Below are positions 7,932 through 16,424 of a stretch of 64,000 nt of DNA, piece after piece. Numbering within the stretch: the stretch's first letter is position 1; every line of letters starts with the position of its first letter. Made by a program: the position numbers and the translations under genes. Under the pieces are notes generated by a model that was not told where the DNA came from, made no database searches, and saw only the letters and a program-made list of their open reading frames with translations. Location: positions 1,116,001 through 1,180,000 of the forward strand of contig NZ_JADBEF010000001.1 in assembly GCF_014873535.1 (NCBI RefSeq), in the 5' to 3' direction. The DNA is from Nonomuraea africana (lineage in GTDB: Bacteria > Actinomycetota > Actinomycetes > Streptosporangiales > Streptosporangiaceae).

Positions 7932-9944
7932 GTGAGCGCATTCAAGGATATTCGTGACTATGTGGCCATCCCTCGTGTCCTCTCGCTGAAGCTGTCGCCG
8001 GACGGATCCCGGCTCGTCAGCGCGGTCCAGTCGCTCAATCCCGACGGGAAGTCCTTCGGCACCGCACTGTGGGCGCTCCCGCTGGACGCGGAGCCATATC
8101 GCCTGACGAGGAGCGCCAAGGGGGAGACCGGCACCGAGTTCACCGCCGCCGGTGACGTGCTGTTCACCTCCCGGCGTCCCGACCCGACCGTCAAGGACTC
8201 CGACGAGGAGGTGCCGGCACTCTGGCTGCTGCCGCGCGCCGGCGGCGAGGCGCGGCAGATCGCCACCCGCCCCGGAGGCATCGGCGCGGCCAGGGTCGCG
8301 GGCGACGTCGTGGTGTTCTCCTCCGACGTGCTGCCCGGCGACGAGGCCGCCGACGAGGAGCGGCGCAAGGCGCGCAAGGACGCGGGGATCAGCGCGGTCC
8401 TGCACGAGGGCTACCCCGTCCGCTACTGGGACCACGACCTCGGGCCTGGCCGTACCCGCCTGTTCGCCGCCAGGCTCGGCGCCGACCGGCTCGAGGACGT
8501 GCGCGACCTGACTCCGGACGCGGCCGGCGAGCTCGACGACAACATGGACTTCGCGCTCACGCCCGACGGCTCCACCGTCGTGACGACCTGGACGGTGCCG
8601 GTCGGCAGGGGAGAGGCGCGCACCGATCTGGTCGCCATCGACGTGGCCACCGGCGAGCGGCGCACCCTCTTCTCCGCCGAGGACTTCGACTTCACCGGCC
8701 CGGTGGCGATCTCGCCCGACGGCGCCCGCGTGGCCTGCTCCCGCGACCGCCACACCGCGCTCGAGGTCTCCGCGCGCTCGGAGCTGTGGATCGGCGACCT
8801 GGCGACCGGCGAGGGCGCGGCCCACGCGGGCGACCTGTTCCCGATGGACGCCGAGTGGGCGCCCGACTCCTCGGCGCTCTACATCGTCGCCGACGAGCAG
8901 GGCCGTCGCCCGATCTTCCGCGTGACGCCCGGCGGCGGGTGCGAGCGGCTGACCGGCGACGACGCCGCATACCTCGCGCTCAACGCCTCGCCCGACGGCC
9001 GCTTCGTCTACGCGCTGCGCAGCGGCTACCACGCCCCCGCCACGCCGGCCAGGATCGACGTGGCCACCGGCGAGGTCACCGAGCTGCCCTCGCCCGCTCC
9101 CGCGCTGGAGCTGCCCGGCACGCTCACCGAGGTCTCGGCGCTGGCCGACGACGGGCAGGAGATCCGCGGCTGGCTGGTGCTGCCGAAGGACGCCTCGGCG
9201 GAGAACCCCGCGCCGTTCCTGCTGTGGATCCACGGCGGGCCCGTCTCCTCGTGGAACGACTGGTCCTGGCGGTGGAACCCGTGGATCATGGCCGAGCACG
9301 GCTACGCCGTGCTGCTGCCCGACCCCGCCCTGTCCACCGGGTACGGCCAGAGCATGATCGACCGAGGCTGGGGCGACTGGGGCCCCCGCACGCTCGCCGA
9401 CCTCGACGCCATCGTCGACCAGGCGCTGAAGCTGCCCGAGCTCGACGACACGCGTCTCGCCGCGATGGGCGGCTCCTTCGGCGGCTACATGGCCAACTGG
9501 GTGGCCGGCCACTCCGACCGCTACCAGGCGATCGTCACCCACGCCTCGCTGTGGAACCTCGACCAGTTCGCCGGCACCACCGACGCCGCGATGTACTGGC
9601 AGCGCGAGTTCGGCGTGCCCGGCTCCGAGCGCTACACCAAGCTCTCGCCGCACGTCGCCCTCGACCGGATCAGCACCCCGATGCTGGTCATCCACGGCGA
9701 CAAGGACTACCGCGTGCCGATCGGCGAGGGCCTGCGCCTGTGGTGGGACCTGCAGCGCAGCAACGTCGACTCCAAGTTCCTCTACTTCCCCGACGAGAAC
9801 CACTGGGTGCTCAAGCCGGGCAACGCCGTCGCCTGGTACGAGACCGTCCTGGCCTTCCTTTATCAGCACCTCAAGCCTCAGTTCGGCCCTCCGCAGCTCT
9901 CTGGCCTGGTTGACCTGGGATCTCTTGCCCCCAAGGCCGAGTAG
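7932..9944 (+). CDS. S9-family serine peptidase (acylaminoacyl/prolyl-oligopeptidase type) with element-supplied C-terminus
   Basis: The protein has 670 aa from a GTG start. An N-terminal beta-propeller (about 1-380) precedes an alpha/beta-hydrolase domain. The nucleophile is in GGSFGGYM (Ser about 515), the acid in HGDKDYRVP and the His in ENHWVLKP. It is a cytosolic peptidase, with no signal peptide. The last 27 residues from FLYQHLKPQ onward do not belong to the ancestral gene. The integrated element starts at about 9846-9869, and the displaced ancestral 3' end (FLAQHVLGQEWKRPESVA) is readable at 18749-18814. The substitute tail keeps F-L-x-Q-H and follows the catalytic residues, so the enzyme probably stays active. 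In the ancestral state its stop codon overlapped the inositol monophosphatase start. Confidence 0.93.
   Translation: MSAFKDIRDYVAIPRVLSLKLSPDGSRLVSAVQSLNPDGKSFGTALWALPLDAEPYRLTRSAKGETGTEFTAAGDVLFTSRRPDPTVKDSDEEVPALWLLPRAGGEARQIATRPGGIGAARVAGDVVVFSSDVLPGDEAADEERRKARKDAGISAVLHEGYPVRYWDHDLGPGRTRLFAARLGADRLEDVRDLTPDAAGELDDNMDFALTPDGSTVVTTWTVPVGRGEARTDLVAIDVATGERRTLFSAEDFDFTGPVAISPDGARVACSRDRHTALEVSARSELWIGDLATGEGAAHAGDLFPMDAEWAPDSSALYIVADEQGRRPIFRVTPGGGCERLTGDDAAYLALNASPDGRFVYALRSGYHAPATPARIDVATGEVTELPSPAPALELPGTLTEVSALADDGQEIRGWLVLPKDASAENPAPFLLWIHGGPVSSWNDWSWRWNPWIMAEHGYAVLLPDPALSTGYGQSMIDRGWGDWGPRTLADLDAIVDQALKLPELDDTRLAAMGGSFGGYMANWVAGHSDRYQAIVTHASLWNLDQFAGTTDAAMYWQREFGVPGSERYTKLSPHVALDRISTPMLVIHGDKDYRVPIGEGLRLWWDLQRSNVDSKFLYFPDENHWVLKPGNAVAWYETVLAFLYQHLKPQFGPPQLSGLVDLGSLAPKAE
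9846..9869. other. attL (left element/host junction)
   Basis: The 24-bp stretch matches 18749-18772 at 19 positions: GTCCTG, one mismatch, CCTTCCT, four mismatches, CAGCAC. Host peptidase codons continue into it from the left and element sequence follows. The exact crossover dinucleotide cannot be fixed; it lies in one of the shared blocks. Confidence 0.75.
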
Positions 9945-9957
9945 CCACAGCAGCAGA

Positions 9958-9987
9958 GAAGCCCCTCAGGTCCGCCTGAGGGGCTTC
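9958..9987 (+). terminator. Rho-independent terminator after the peptidase/element junction
   Basis: A 13-bp stem GAAGCCCCTCAGG / CCTGAGGGGCTTC with a TCCG loop is followed by TTAA. It begins 13 bp after the peptidase stop codon and lies inside the element. The element therefore supplies both a stop codon and a terminator for the invaded gene, blocking read-through into its own genes. Confidence 0.85.
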
Positions 9988-10010
9988 TTAACGCTCTAGG
10001 GGCTCTGGGC

Positions 10011-10259
10011 TTAGCGTCCCTCCGAGGAGTCGCTAGGCCGACGTACGAACGTCCCTAGACCTGGCTCTGTGTAGGTCAGACCGTCTTGCCGTAGCTGAGT
10101 CATGACCTTCTGAGCTGTGGCGTTGGCGATGCCGTAGGTGTTCGTCAAGTCCAAGACAGAGGGCAGCTTGTCACCAGGCGCATAGGTGCCGTCTTCAATG
10201 CGGTTCTTGATCACTTCGTATACCTGCACCCATCGCGGGACGTTTGGCTTCCACTCCAT
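10011..10259 (-). CDS. Small GntR-family transcriptional regulator (DNA-binding domain only)
   Basis: The protein has 82 aa. The ATG beginning MEWKPNVPRWVQVYEVI is preferred over a longer frame that would run through the iteron array. The chain is a GntR winged helix: VIKNRIEDGTYAPGDKLPS, then the recognition region TYGIANATAQKVMTQL and the wing GLTYTEPGLGTFV. No effector-binding domain follows, so ligand control is not expected. Stand-alone GntR proteins of this size occur in actinomycete integrative elements, where KorSA-type proteins repress replication and transfer genes. Four 18-bp-spaced repeats lie directly upstream, between this gene and the divergent 104-aa gene, and are the obvious candidate binding sites. 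Confidence 0.85.
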   Translation of the reverse strand: MEWKPNVPRWVQVYEVIKNRIEDGTYAPGDKLPSVLDLTNTYGIANATAQKVMTQLRQDGLTYTEPGLGTFVRRPSDSSEGR

Positions 10260-10269
10260 GATCGGCACT

Positions 10270-10341
10270 CTAGGAAGCTCATTAGTCCTAGGCGATGTAG
10301 CCCCTCTAGGCTTACTACCCCATCTAGGCGTACTATCCCTG
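10270..10341. repeat. Four direct repeats in exact 18-bp phase (CTAGGC-type iterons) in a divergent promoter
   Basis: CTAGGA/CTAGGC starts at 10270, 10288, 10306 and 10324. The last two share CTAGGCnTACTAnCCC. A weaker fifth copy (CTATGA) starts at 10342. The array fills the gap between the GntR gene and the divergent 104-aa gene. Exact phasing suggests an operator array or an iteron set. Confidence 0.7.
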
Positions 10342-10343
10342 CT

Positions 10344-10658
10344 ATGACCAGCGCTAGACCGAGACAAGCCCTACAACGATCAATCCAAGTCCACATCGAA
10401 GGAAGGATCATCACAGTCCTAGAGGGAGAGCTAGTTGCATACTTCGCAGCCTCATACAAGCCGGACAGTGAATACCCCATCCACGTCCACATCACTACAG
10501 ACAAAGAGGAGGCATGGGACCGTCTCAGGACATCTCTGGAACTAGAGCCAGGGACATACGGTCACGTACTCGCCTACAACCTTCTCAAAGAAAAGCCGAC
10601 GCTCATTAAGTGTCTGGGGCGTATCGACAGCCCCGAGCAAGAGCCGGTAGTGCCATGA
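10344..10658 (+). CDS. Element-encoded protein of unknown function (104 aa)
   Basis: An ATG lies 3 bp after the fourth 18-bp iteron, so any RNA for it must start within or very near the array. The chain has no signal or membrane segment. A central part, VEGRIITVLEGEL-like then YPIHVHITTDKEEAW, looks like a small alpha/beta fold, with a Pro-rich acidic C-terminus (SPEQEPVVP). I do not recognise the family. Its stop codon overlaps the next start (ATGA), indicating translational coupling with the 62-aa zinc-finger-like protein. Expression is likely controlled by the divergent GntR protein. Confidence 0.6.
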   Translation: MTSARPRQALQRSIQVHIEGRIITVLEGELVAYFAASYKPDSEYPIHVHITTDKEEAWDRLRTSLELEPGTYGHVLAYNLLKEKPTLIKCLGRIDSPEQEPVVP

Positions 10659-10843
10659 GCCCGCCAGAGATCGATGTCCAAAAGCTCAACGACGACCAGC
10701 AAACAGGCTTGCGGTGCGTGGTCTGCAATTCAGACTTCATCATCGAGTCAGCAACAGGACTAAGCGGGAAAGTGCCACAATACCCTATGGGCGCTAGCCC
10801 GTTGGGCGAAATCATGTTCATGTGCCTTAGGCACATCTACTAG
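10655..10843 (+). CDS. Small Cys/His protein (putative zinc ribbon), 62 aa
   Basis: The ATG at 10655 overlaps the upstream stop codon by four bases (ATGA). The protein MSPPEIDVQKLNDDQQTG is followed by LRCVVCNSDF (CxxC) and a C-terminal MCLRHIY (CxxH). This spacing fits a single zinc-binding knuckle of about 45 residues. Similar short zinc-ribbon proteins are common in actinomycete plasmids and phages, often near regulators. Function is unknown. A strong hairpin terminator follows 12 bp after the stop. Confidence 0.65.
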   Translation: MSPPEIDVQKLNDDQQTGLRCVVCNSDFIIESATGLSGKVPQYPMGASPLGEIMFMCLRHIY

Positions 10844-10854
10844 GCACTACAGAC

Positions 10855-10897
10855 AAAGAGCCCTTAAGCCGTTCCGTAGATGGCTTAAGGGCTCTTT
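10855..10897. terminator. Bidirectional hairpin terminator
   Basis: The stem AAAGAGCCCTTAAGCC / GGCTTAAGGGCTCTTT has 16 perfect pairs and an 11-base loop. It ends the two-gene rightward unit. The A- and T-rich flanks allow function in both directions. Confidence 0.85.
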
Positions 10898-11120
10898 GCT
10901 GTCCGGGATCTTACCCTCTCCAGGTCTGGACCTCAATCGTCTAGGGTCTATCGCCATGTTCGGGCACGTCTCGATCAGCATCACCACCGTGAGCGCCACG
11001 TGTTCCATGGTGAACGTGACGGCCTTCGCCAGCATGCCCATGGGAAGCTCTGAGAGCCACACAGGGCCATGATCAGGGCTCAGGAGATGCCAGACAGCCG
11101 ACGCGGCTTCCAGAGCATGA
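10898..11120. other. Gap between two terminators, no convincing gene
   Basis: This stretch is richer in GC than the rest of the element. A 38-codon rightward frame starting at ATG 10956 and several leftward frames exist. None has a ribosome site or a recognisable product, and the leftward frame at 10847-11062 runs through the neighbouring terminator hairpin. I see nothing supportable. Confidence 0.4.
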
Positions 11121-11152
11121 GAAAGCCCTGTGGTTCATGACCACAGGGCTTT
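11121..11152. terminator. Terminator downstream of the capsid gene
   Basis: The stem GAAAGCCCTGTGG / CCACAGGGCTTTC has a TTCATGA loop and T-rich flanks on both sides. It lies 34 bp beyond the capsid stop codon on the minus strand and ends the leftward late transcript. Confidence 0.85.
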
Positions 11153-11186
11153 CTTTGTACCTTGCTAGTGCGGCATGTCTCTTCAG

Positions 11187-12734
11187 TTAGGCAGTAGTCG
11201 CAACGTTGAGCATACGGAATGCGTTAACAGTCGTGACATCGCTACCAGTCCGGAACCACATAAAGGCACCTCGCTGACCTGTCGGCCTACGGTTAGCACC
11301 AAACAAGTTCGGGATAAGCTCAATGGTCGTACCGATACGATCCACAATCACGAACTGTGAGAAGTCGCCATAAATCAACACGTGGTTATCCGCAGTAGCA
11401 GCCGGATTGATAGAGCTATCCATGTCGCTGGTTTCCCAAATGGGCTTACGCAGAAGAGTAGGCGTAGCCTCCCCGACGCCGGGGAACTTCTTAGCACCAT
11501 TGCCAGTCTCTAACTGGTCAATGCTGTCCATGATGGCACCACTAGCAAGCCATTGAGCATTAGCCTGCCACCGGGGGGAAAGGGCCTGCTTCACCTTATA
11601 GACATCGGGAGATGAAAAGGTCTCCGCAGTGGTAGGCGCAACCTCGCTAACAGAACCGTCTAACGCAGTGACAATGCCCTTAGGCTGACCTGTACCAGTG
11701 CCTGTAGTGTAGGCAATACTCTGAAGACGTGAAGCGCCGTCCTGTAGTAACGCGCCTAGCTCATCTAAGAAGCCCGCTCCCGCATCCATCCCCACTTCAT
11801 AAGAGTACGGAATGAAGGCAGCACCCTTATGCACAGGGATGGAAGGCTGAGCAAGAGTCGGGCTAGCGTCGGCAGCTTCCGTAGCTTCTGCTAACCATTC
11901 GGCACTAACGCCAGCGCTGGTGACTCCCGCCCACGAATCAGTAACCGTCTGCACTACACGCGAGATCGTACGTAGCGGGTTAATGGTTCCAGGGTTCGTA
12001 AGAATGATTGCAGGGTCTAGTGTGAACGGCACCATGTAACCGCCGCTAGCGTCGGTAAGTGACATGGCGCGCATTTCCATCTGCACACTATGAGCAGTAC
12101 GGAAAGCGTCGGACTCCGCATTATCCCAAAGAAGGTGTCCACGCTCAGGGTCGCCACAGAGCTTAGCGAAAGCAGAGCGGTAGTTCTCATCCCCAGTAAC
12201 CATAATCCAGCGAGACGCTAGATCCTGGTCTCGATTAGAGCCGGTGGTGACAAGAGCTGTAGCCCGCTCGGCCGCATAGTCGGGAAGCTGGTTAGCACTA
12301 AAGGCACGCTCAATCATGCGCTTAGCATCATCGCGTGACCCTCCCGCCCTACTGTTAAAGCCATACGACGTTACAGGCTTATCCGGGTGAGCTGAAGCAG
12401 TGACACTACCGGGATCGCCGAGCGGAGTGCCTGCCTCAACCTTCGCCCCGGAATTAGGGTTTGCGACTAGCGCTCGAATATGGTCACGCTCTGCGCCTAA
12501 TACATCCCGGTCTAGAGCCTCTAGCCCTAACAGTTCACTCTCTTGCTGCTTCGACCTACGCTCATACCCTCTTAAGAGTACCGCGCGATCTTGGATATAA
12601 CGGTGAAGATCTCTACGCTCAATAGAAGACATCGCAGCAAGCCGATTTGTGATAACGGGTGTGCCATCATCACGGGTAAGGCTCGCATTGTTCAAAAGAT
12701 CAGATACTACTTGCTGAATTTCGTTGGATAACAA
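11187..12734 (-). CDS. HK97-type phage major capsid protein
   Basis: The protein has 515 aa from a TTG start with GAGGGG upstream. Residues about 1-150 are charged and helical (ERRDLHRYIQDRAVLLRGY, SKQQESELLGLEALDRDVL), like the scaffolding delta-domain of HK97-family capsid proteins. From about 200 the HK97 fold signatures appear: SLTDASGGYMVPFTLDPAI, LRTISRVVQTVTDSWAGVTS, GAAFIPYSYEVGMDAGAGFLDEL, GTGTGQPKGIV and NHVLIYGDFSQFVIVDRIGTTIELIPNLFGANRRPTGQRGAFMWFRTG-type C-terminal sequence. The length is normal for a full delta-domain plus shell protein. No protease, portal or terminase gene is present beside it. In a satellite, such a protein can form a small capsid that packages the element with helper machinery; that is inference. 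Confidence 0.9.
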   Translation of the reverse strand: MLSNEIQQVVSDLLNNASLTRDDGTPVITNRLAAMSSIERRDLHRYIQDRAVLLRGYERRSKQQESELLGLEALDRDVLGAERDHIRALVANPNSGAKVEAGTPLGDPGSVTASAHPDKPVTSYGFNSRAGGSRDDAKRMIERAFSANQLPDYAAERATALVTTGSNRDQDLASRWIMVTGDENYRSAFAKLCGDPERGHLLWDNAESDAFRTAHSVQMEMRAMSLTDASGGYMVPFTLDPAIILTNPGTINPLRTISRVVQTVTDSWAGVTSAGVSAEWLAEATEAADASPTLAQPSIPVHKGAAFIPYSYEVGMDAGAGFLDELGALLQDGASRLQSIAYTTGTGTGQPKGIVTALDGSVSEVAPTTAETFSSPDVYKVKQALSPRWQANAQWLASGAIMDSIDQLETGNGAKKFPGVGEATPTLLRKPIWETSDMDSSINPAATADNHVLIYGDFSQFVIVDRIGTTIELIPNLFGANRRPTGQRGAFMWFRTGSDVTTVNAFRMLNVATTA

Positions 12735-12847
12735 CGGAAATCCCCTCAGTGACGAGTTCGCATAGCGCTAACCGGCGATTGCCTGACATTAGGCTTTGCG
12801 GAATAGCACCTGTACGGCGCTTGCCAGACCACAGGGCTAGGGACAAA

Positions 12848-12948
12848 TCAAAGAGGGGCACTTGCTCAACCTCTTTGACGTAAAAAGCGAGCGGCTCTTG
12901 TGGCTACACGTAAAAAAAGGGGCGGCACCTAACGCGTAGCCACAAGAG
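12848..12948. promoter_or_regulatory. Two stem-loops in the capsid-gene leader
   Basis: A 9-bp stem TCAAAGAGG / CCTCTTTGA (12848-12856 with 12870-12878) is followed by a perfect 13-bp inverted repeat, CTCTTGTGGCTAC / GTAGCCACAAGAG (12895-12907 with 12936-12948). The second has a 28-base loop containing seven A residues. Read leftward, U-runs lie in the loop and just after the second stem. They may attenuate or insulate transcription between the 154-aa gene and the capsid gene. Confidence 0.55.
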
Positions 12949-12996
12949 TGCTCTGTGGGTGGCCCCACACATCGGGATGCGTGAGATCAATTCGGA

Positions 12997-13461
12997 CTAT
13001 AATTCATCGCCCTCTTGTGGCGCAACTAATTCCCGCATTTCCTGGTCGGAGAGGGAAATGCCGTCCGTTTCTTCCTCCAGGGGCAGCGTGGCAACAGCTT
13101 CTTCCCATGATGCTGGCATGAGACTAAGCGCAATATCCCGGTATTGGTCCTCACGCTTAGACAGCAAATGCCTAATGCCAATCACCAGATTGTTTAGGGC
13201 AAGAGTGACAAGCCCTCTGTCATCCTCACTCCCATGAAGATAGAAGTCCCTAGCGTGCTTGAATACCGCTAAGAGAATCCTCAAGTCCTCATCACTGTAA
13301 GAGGTAGTAGGTAGAGGAACATACTCGGTTGGCGCTACGCGACTACGCACACCACGAGGAGGTGAAGTTTTGCTTCCTCTGCCAAACCACATAAAGCCTA
13401 AAGGGTCCTCGTGGAAGGAATAGGCCCGATCAGTCACAACAGGTTTCCTCTCAATACGCAC
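12997..13461 (-). CDS. Element protein of unknown function, 154 aa, upstream of the capsid gene
   Basis: A GTG start gives a soluble, mostly helical protein. The N-terminal part (FMWFGRGSKTSPPRGVRSR) is basic. The central region (SDEDLRILLAVFKHARDFYLHG and ALNNLVIGIRHLLSKREDQYRDIAL) is helical. The C-terminus is acidic (EEETDGISLSDQEMRELVAPQEGDEL). Position between the HNH nuclease and the capsid gene would suit a small packaging or capsid-sizing factor, but no family motif is recognised. It lies 123 bp after the HNH stop and 262 bp before the capsid start. Confidence 0.6.
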   Translation of the reverse strand: MRIERKPVVTDRAYSFHEDPLGFMWFGRGSKTSPPRGVRSRVAPTEYVPLPTTSYSDEDLRILLAVFKHARDFYLHGSEDDRGLVTLALNNLVIGIRHLLSKREDQYRDIALSLMPASWEEAVATLPLEEETDGISLSDQEMRELVAPQEGDEL

Positions 13462-13584
13462 TATCTGCCAGCACTAACATGATCAAATCCTGTGGGGAGC
13501 CGTGTCTATTTTTCGTGACCGTGGGGTCACAAAGGGAAAAGGATCTTGTTTGGTGACGTCCCTACCCCCCTAGGCCCTGCCCTC

Positions 13585-13908
13585 TTACCAGTCCTCAGAG
13601 TCGTCTGTAGCTGGTATCCGATTCGGGTACCAGTTGCGAGAGGTATCGGTTGGGGGCGTATTCAATTGGTTGACACGCATGGAGTTGCATCTCACATGTG
13701 CAGGGCGAAGATTGCTCAGCGTGTCAGTGCCACCATTTGCCTTAGGTACTAAGTGGTCTACGCTTGGAGCTAGCGGAGATCTAGGGTTAGTTGCACTAAG
13801 CGACATGTCGATCTGTTCATTGCAGATATGGCAGACAGTTCCATACGTAAGGAAGCAAAGCTTTCGTATGCGTGGCCAGTTGCCACCTCTAGAGCTATTG
13901 GCACTCAC
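13585..13908 (-). CDS. HNH endonuclease
   Basis: The protein has 107 aa from a GTG start. The HNH fold is clear: CHIC zinc pair near residue 26, the catalytic His in PSVDHLVPKANGG, the Asn in LSNLRPAHVRCN and the second zinc pair in HVRCN. Single-domain HNH proteins stand next to terminase or capsid genes in many phages, where they support DNA packaging; in satellites they can cut helper DNA. Here it sits between the origin-like region and the capsid module, with no terminase. Which role applies cannot be decided from sequence. Confidence 0.88.
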   Translation of the reverse strand: MSANSSRGGNWPRIRKLCFLTYGTVCHICNEQIDMSLSATNPRSPLAPSVDHLVPKANGGTDTLSNLRPAHVRCNSMRVNQLNTPPTDTSRNWYPNRIPATDDSEDW

Positions 13909-13926
13909 GTTCGCACTTCCAATCTG

Positions 13927-14154
13927 TTAGCAACGGATACCTCTCAACTCTCGCGATGGCACTAACGCCTGAACTGACGGGATGCCATGCTCTTGCTTCA
14001 GCCAGAACGTTAGCCATATCTCCGAGACCGTTCGGCCACCGTTCTCATACTCCATCTCAATAGTCTTGATCCCCTTCTCCCTATCGATCGCATGCCACTC
14101 CCCATCTGCTAACAGCACACGGCTTACCTTTAGGCCGGTAATCAACTGACCCAT
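13927..14154 (-). CDS. Small element protein of unknown function, 75 aa
   Basis: The ATG start gives MGQLITGLKVSRVLLADGEW, continuing with beta-rich sequence (IEMEYENGGRTVSEIWLTFWLKQ) and ending SRELRGIRC. No motif is recognised. It follows the putative origin on the same strand, 18 bp before the HNH start, so the two are probably co-transcribed. The predicted all-beta character would fit a small DNA-binding or beta-barrel protein, but that is only an impression. Confidence 0.55.
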   Translation of the reverse strand: MGQLITGLKVSRVLLADGEWHAIDREKGIKTIEMEYENGGRTVSEIWLTFWLKQEHGIPSVQALVPSRELRGIRC

Positions 14155-14245
14155 GTCTCTTAGTCCCCTAGTCCTTAGTGCTAATGGCGACTATCTAGGC
14201 GCGCGTGGGGGAGGGGTTGCCCCTTAGACTCCCGGAAAGTTGTAA

Positions 14246-14352
14246 GTTGTGCATCATGCCTGGTCAGATACAACATACATACAACTTATTGTCTGTATGT
14301 TGTCTGCAAGTTGTGCTCTACCAGGCATGATGCACAACATGCACAACATGCA
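14246..14352. other. Putative replication origin: nested inverted repeats and iterons beside the primase gene
   Basis: A perfect 19-bp inverted repeat (GTTGTGCATCATGCCTGGT at 14246-14264 and its complement at 14320-14338) encloses a second one (ACAACATACA 14270-14279 / TGTATGTTGT 14294-14303). Two tandem 9-bp units ATGCACAAC plus a partial third follow at 14330-14352. GTTGT/ACAAC occurs about eight times in about 110 bp. The stretch is AT-richer than its flanks and lies directly after the primase-helicase gene, as expected for the origin recognised by such a protein. Confidence 0.65.
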
Positions 14353-14393
14353 AGGATGAGAGACCGGCCGTAGCCCTGAGGGTCGCCCCCTGC

Positions 14394-16352
14394 TCAGCGC
14401 CGCTTAGCCTCTAGCCCATTAGCGATCTTGCGCGCTTCGGTCTCTGTGTAGCGTTCCTTGTCGTACGTGTAGAAGGGGCTAGTCTTACTGCCCTCTGCCT
14501 TAAACGAGTTGATACGTAACTTAGCCTTCTGGGCAGAAGTGATCCTTCCAAACTTCTCTAGGTCCTTACTGAGGTAGACGCCTGCCCCTTGCTTGATGAA
14601 CTTCCAAATCTCTTGGAGTTTGGGATCAAGCTCTTTCATCTCACTAGCTAACAGGTCATCCGCATTGAGATTGCTCTCCCCAACGAACTTAACGGTGCTG
14701 GTTGTGGTAGGTCCTTCATCGGTGCTAATTACTTGTTCGGTGAATTCATAGATGAGTCCCGGCTTCCCCTTCTTGACGAGATTGGCCTTATCAACGTTGA
14801 GGTGATAAGTGCCGTTGTCCTTGTCTCTAAGGGCTAGCAGCGTGTGCCGTGCAACTTGGCGGAACGCCTTAGATTCTCCCCAACGCCTACCGGCATCATC
14901 GGACTCAACTCTGTTGAGGTGCATAATTCCTAGGAAGCCACAAGTTGTCTCTTCTCCCACCTTGCGCAAGGGCTCTAGAACCTTACGAACGGCGCGAGCT
15001 TTATACGTGTCTGTGTCTTGCCCCATGTTGGAAAGCAACGGATCAAAGATGGAAAGCGCAACATCGTAGGCTGTGATGAAGTTCCTCAGTGCGTCTCGAT
15101 GGCTTATCAAGTCGAACAAGGCATACTCGTCTCGCACGCCTTCAATCGGAGGATTGATGCACACTCGGGATAGATCTGCTCCTGCTGCGATAAGTCTAGG
15201 GACGATAGTCTCAGCGTCGCTATCTTCGGTTGCGAAGTAGAGAACGTTTCTAGGCTTCCCGTAGTATTCGCCTTCCAAGTCTCCTCGTGTCACTTGGGCT
15301 GCAAGCCATAAGGCAATCGTTGATTTCCCTGAGTCTTCCATGCCCGCTAGTAAGTTCACCTGTCCTGAGAGGATCATGTCTTGCCATACCCATTTTGTTC
15401 TTTTCGGCTTAATGGTATCTGCGCCACGCCATAGAAGACGCGCGGTCTTGCCCCAAGTTTCAGATTGACTCTCAACGTTCTCATCTGGGATCGCTAGTTC
15501 CCCCTCTTGCTCTAGCTTCATGAGCTGACTATCCCGAGCGGACTTTATGCATTTCGCACGTCTTGCAGCAGTCCACTTGTCGTCATCGGGAAGGGGAACG
15601 TTAAGCGCTATGATCTCTTCTACGATTTCTTCAGTTACATAGCTCCACGGACACCTAAACGCTAGTTCGTAGAGTCTGCGCAAGACCTTCTGAACGGTGT
15701 TGTCCCAAGCGCCATGCTCAGGCTTACTCTCATCCCAGAGGTTCTTAAGCTCTTGGACTCTCGCGTCCAGTGCCTTATCTGTGTAGGCATCGCATCGCGC
15801 CTTATCGCTTGGACTAAGGTCCTCATACTTTCCCCCCTTAACGGATGGGGCCGTGGTAGGCGACTTGCCTATCTTCTCTGCGAGGAGCGTTTTGATAGTC
15901 TCTGGAAGCTCAACAGGCTCTGTGTCATGCACTATCGAGTCATAGAGAAACCCTGAGTCGAAGATGATATCCAGCCCGCGTAAGCATTCAATCTTGTTAG
16001 TGCCTCCCTCAGATGACCACTTGTAGTAGAGGTGCTTTCCGCCACTCTCGCTAGTGACGGTAAGAGTCTCGGGCAGAGCCCCTAAGGACTCTAGGCTTTC
16101 AAAGCCTGGCTTCCCCCTCTTGATATCAACGTCAACCAGAACAAACCCAGACTTCCTTAGGTCGCATCCCACACCGGCCTCAGGCCATCTCTTCCACCAT
16201 GTGATGATCTGCTCAATATCCGTTGTGGCCCATTCCTGCGGTGTTCCTTTCCTCCACCTCACATGGGGCTCCCTGGTCTCCCTGTCGTACGGGTAGACGT
16301 GAAAGCCCCGCTCTGCCCACTTGAGAGCTTGTTTGACAAACTCGAAGCTCAA
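14394..16352 (-). CDS. Bifunctional primase-polymerase / RepA-like hexameric helicase (replication initiator)
   Basis: The protein has 652 aa from a TTG start. The N-terminal Prim-Pol domain (about 1-150) shows WRKGTP, the metal motif LVDVDIKRGKPG and SGGKHLYYKW. The middle (about 170-300) is a linker. The C-terminal RecA-like AAA_25 domain carries Walker A GMEDSGKST (about 336), Walker B ALSIFDPLL and sensor-like GIMHLNRVESDD. Such fusions prime and unwind DNA for plasmids, integrative elements and PICI-type satellites, where the adjacent iteron region is the origin. Here the repeat-rich origin candidate lies just past the stop codon. It is the strongest evidence that the element replicates autonomously after excision. 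Confidence 0.88.
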   Translation of the reverse strand: MSFEFVKQALKWAERGFHVYPYDRETREPHVRWRKGTPQEWATTDIEQIITWWKRWPEAGVGCDLRKSGFVLVDVDIKRGKPGFESLESLGALPETLTVTSESGGKHLYYKWSSEGGTNKIECLRGLDIIFDSGFLYDSIVHDTEPVELPETIKTLLAEKIGKSPTTAPSVKGGKYEDLSPSDKARCDAYTDKALDARVQELKNLWDESKPEHGAWDNTVQKVLRRLYELAFRCPWSYVTEEIVEEIIALNVPLPDDDKWTAARRAKCIKSARDSQLMKLEQEGELAIPDENVESQSETWGKTARLLWRGADTIKPKRTKWVWQDMILSGQVNLLAGMEDSGKSTIALWLAAQVTRGDLEGEYYGKPRNVLYFATEDSDAETIVPRLIAAGADLSRVCINPPIEGVRDEYALFDLISHRDALRNFITAYDVALSIFDPLLSNMGQDTDTYKARAVRKVLEPLRKVGEETTCGFLGIMHLNRVESDDAGRRWGESKAFRQVARHTLLALRDKDNGTYHLNVDKANLVKKGKPGLIYEFTEQVISTDEGPTTTSTVKFVGESNLNADDLLASEMKELDPKLQEIWKFIKQGAGVYLSKDLEKFGRITSAQKAKLRINSFKAEGSKTSPFYTYDKERYTETEARKIANGLEAKRR

Positions 16353-16424
16353 TGCCTAATCTTTCTCTCGGAGTCACAACCAAACCATTTCCTCTCTGTC
16401 GGTGGCCATAGACCGGCGGACAGC

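Noticed and set aside
10847..11062. 71-codon leftward frame in the element
   Set aside because: It runs through the strong terminator hairpin at 10855-10897 and has no ribosome site or motif.
14246..14352. CRISPR array
   Set aside because: The repeats are short, nested and inverted, with no regular spacers; they fit an origin better. No CRISPR-like array or cas gene occurs in the window.
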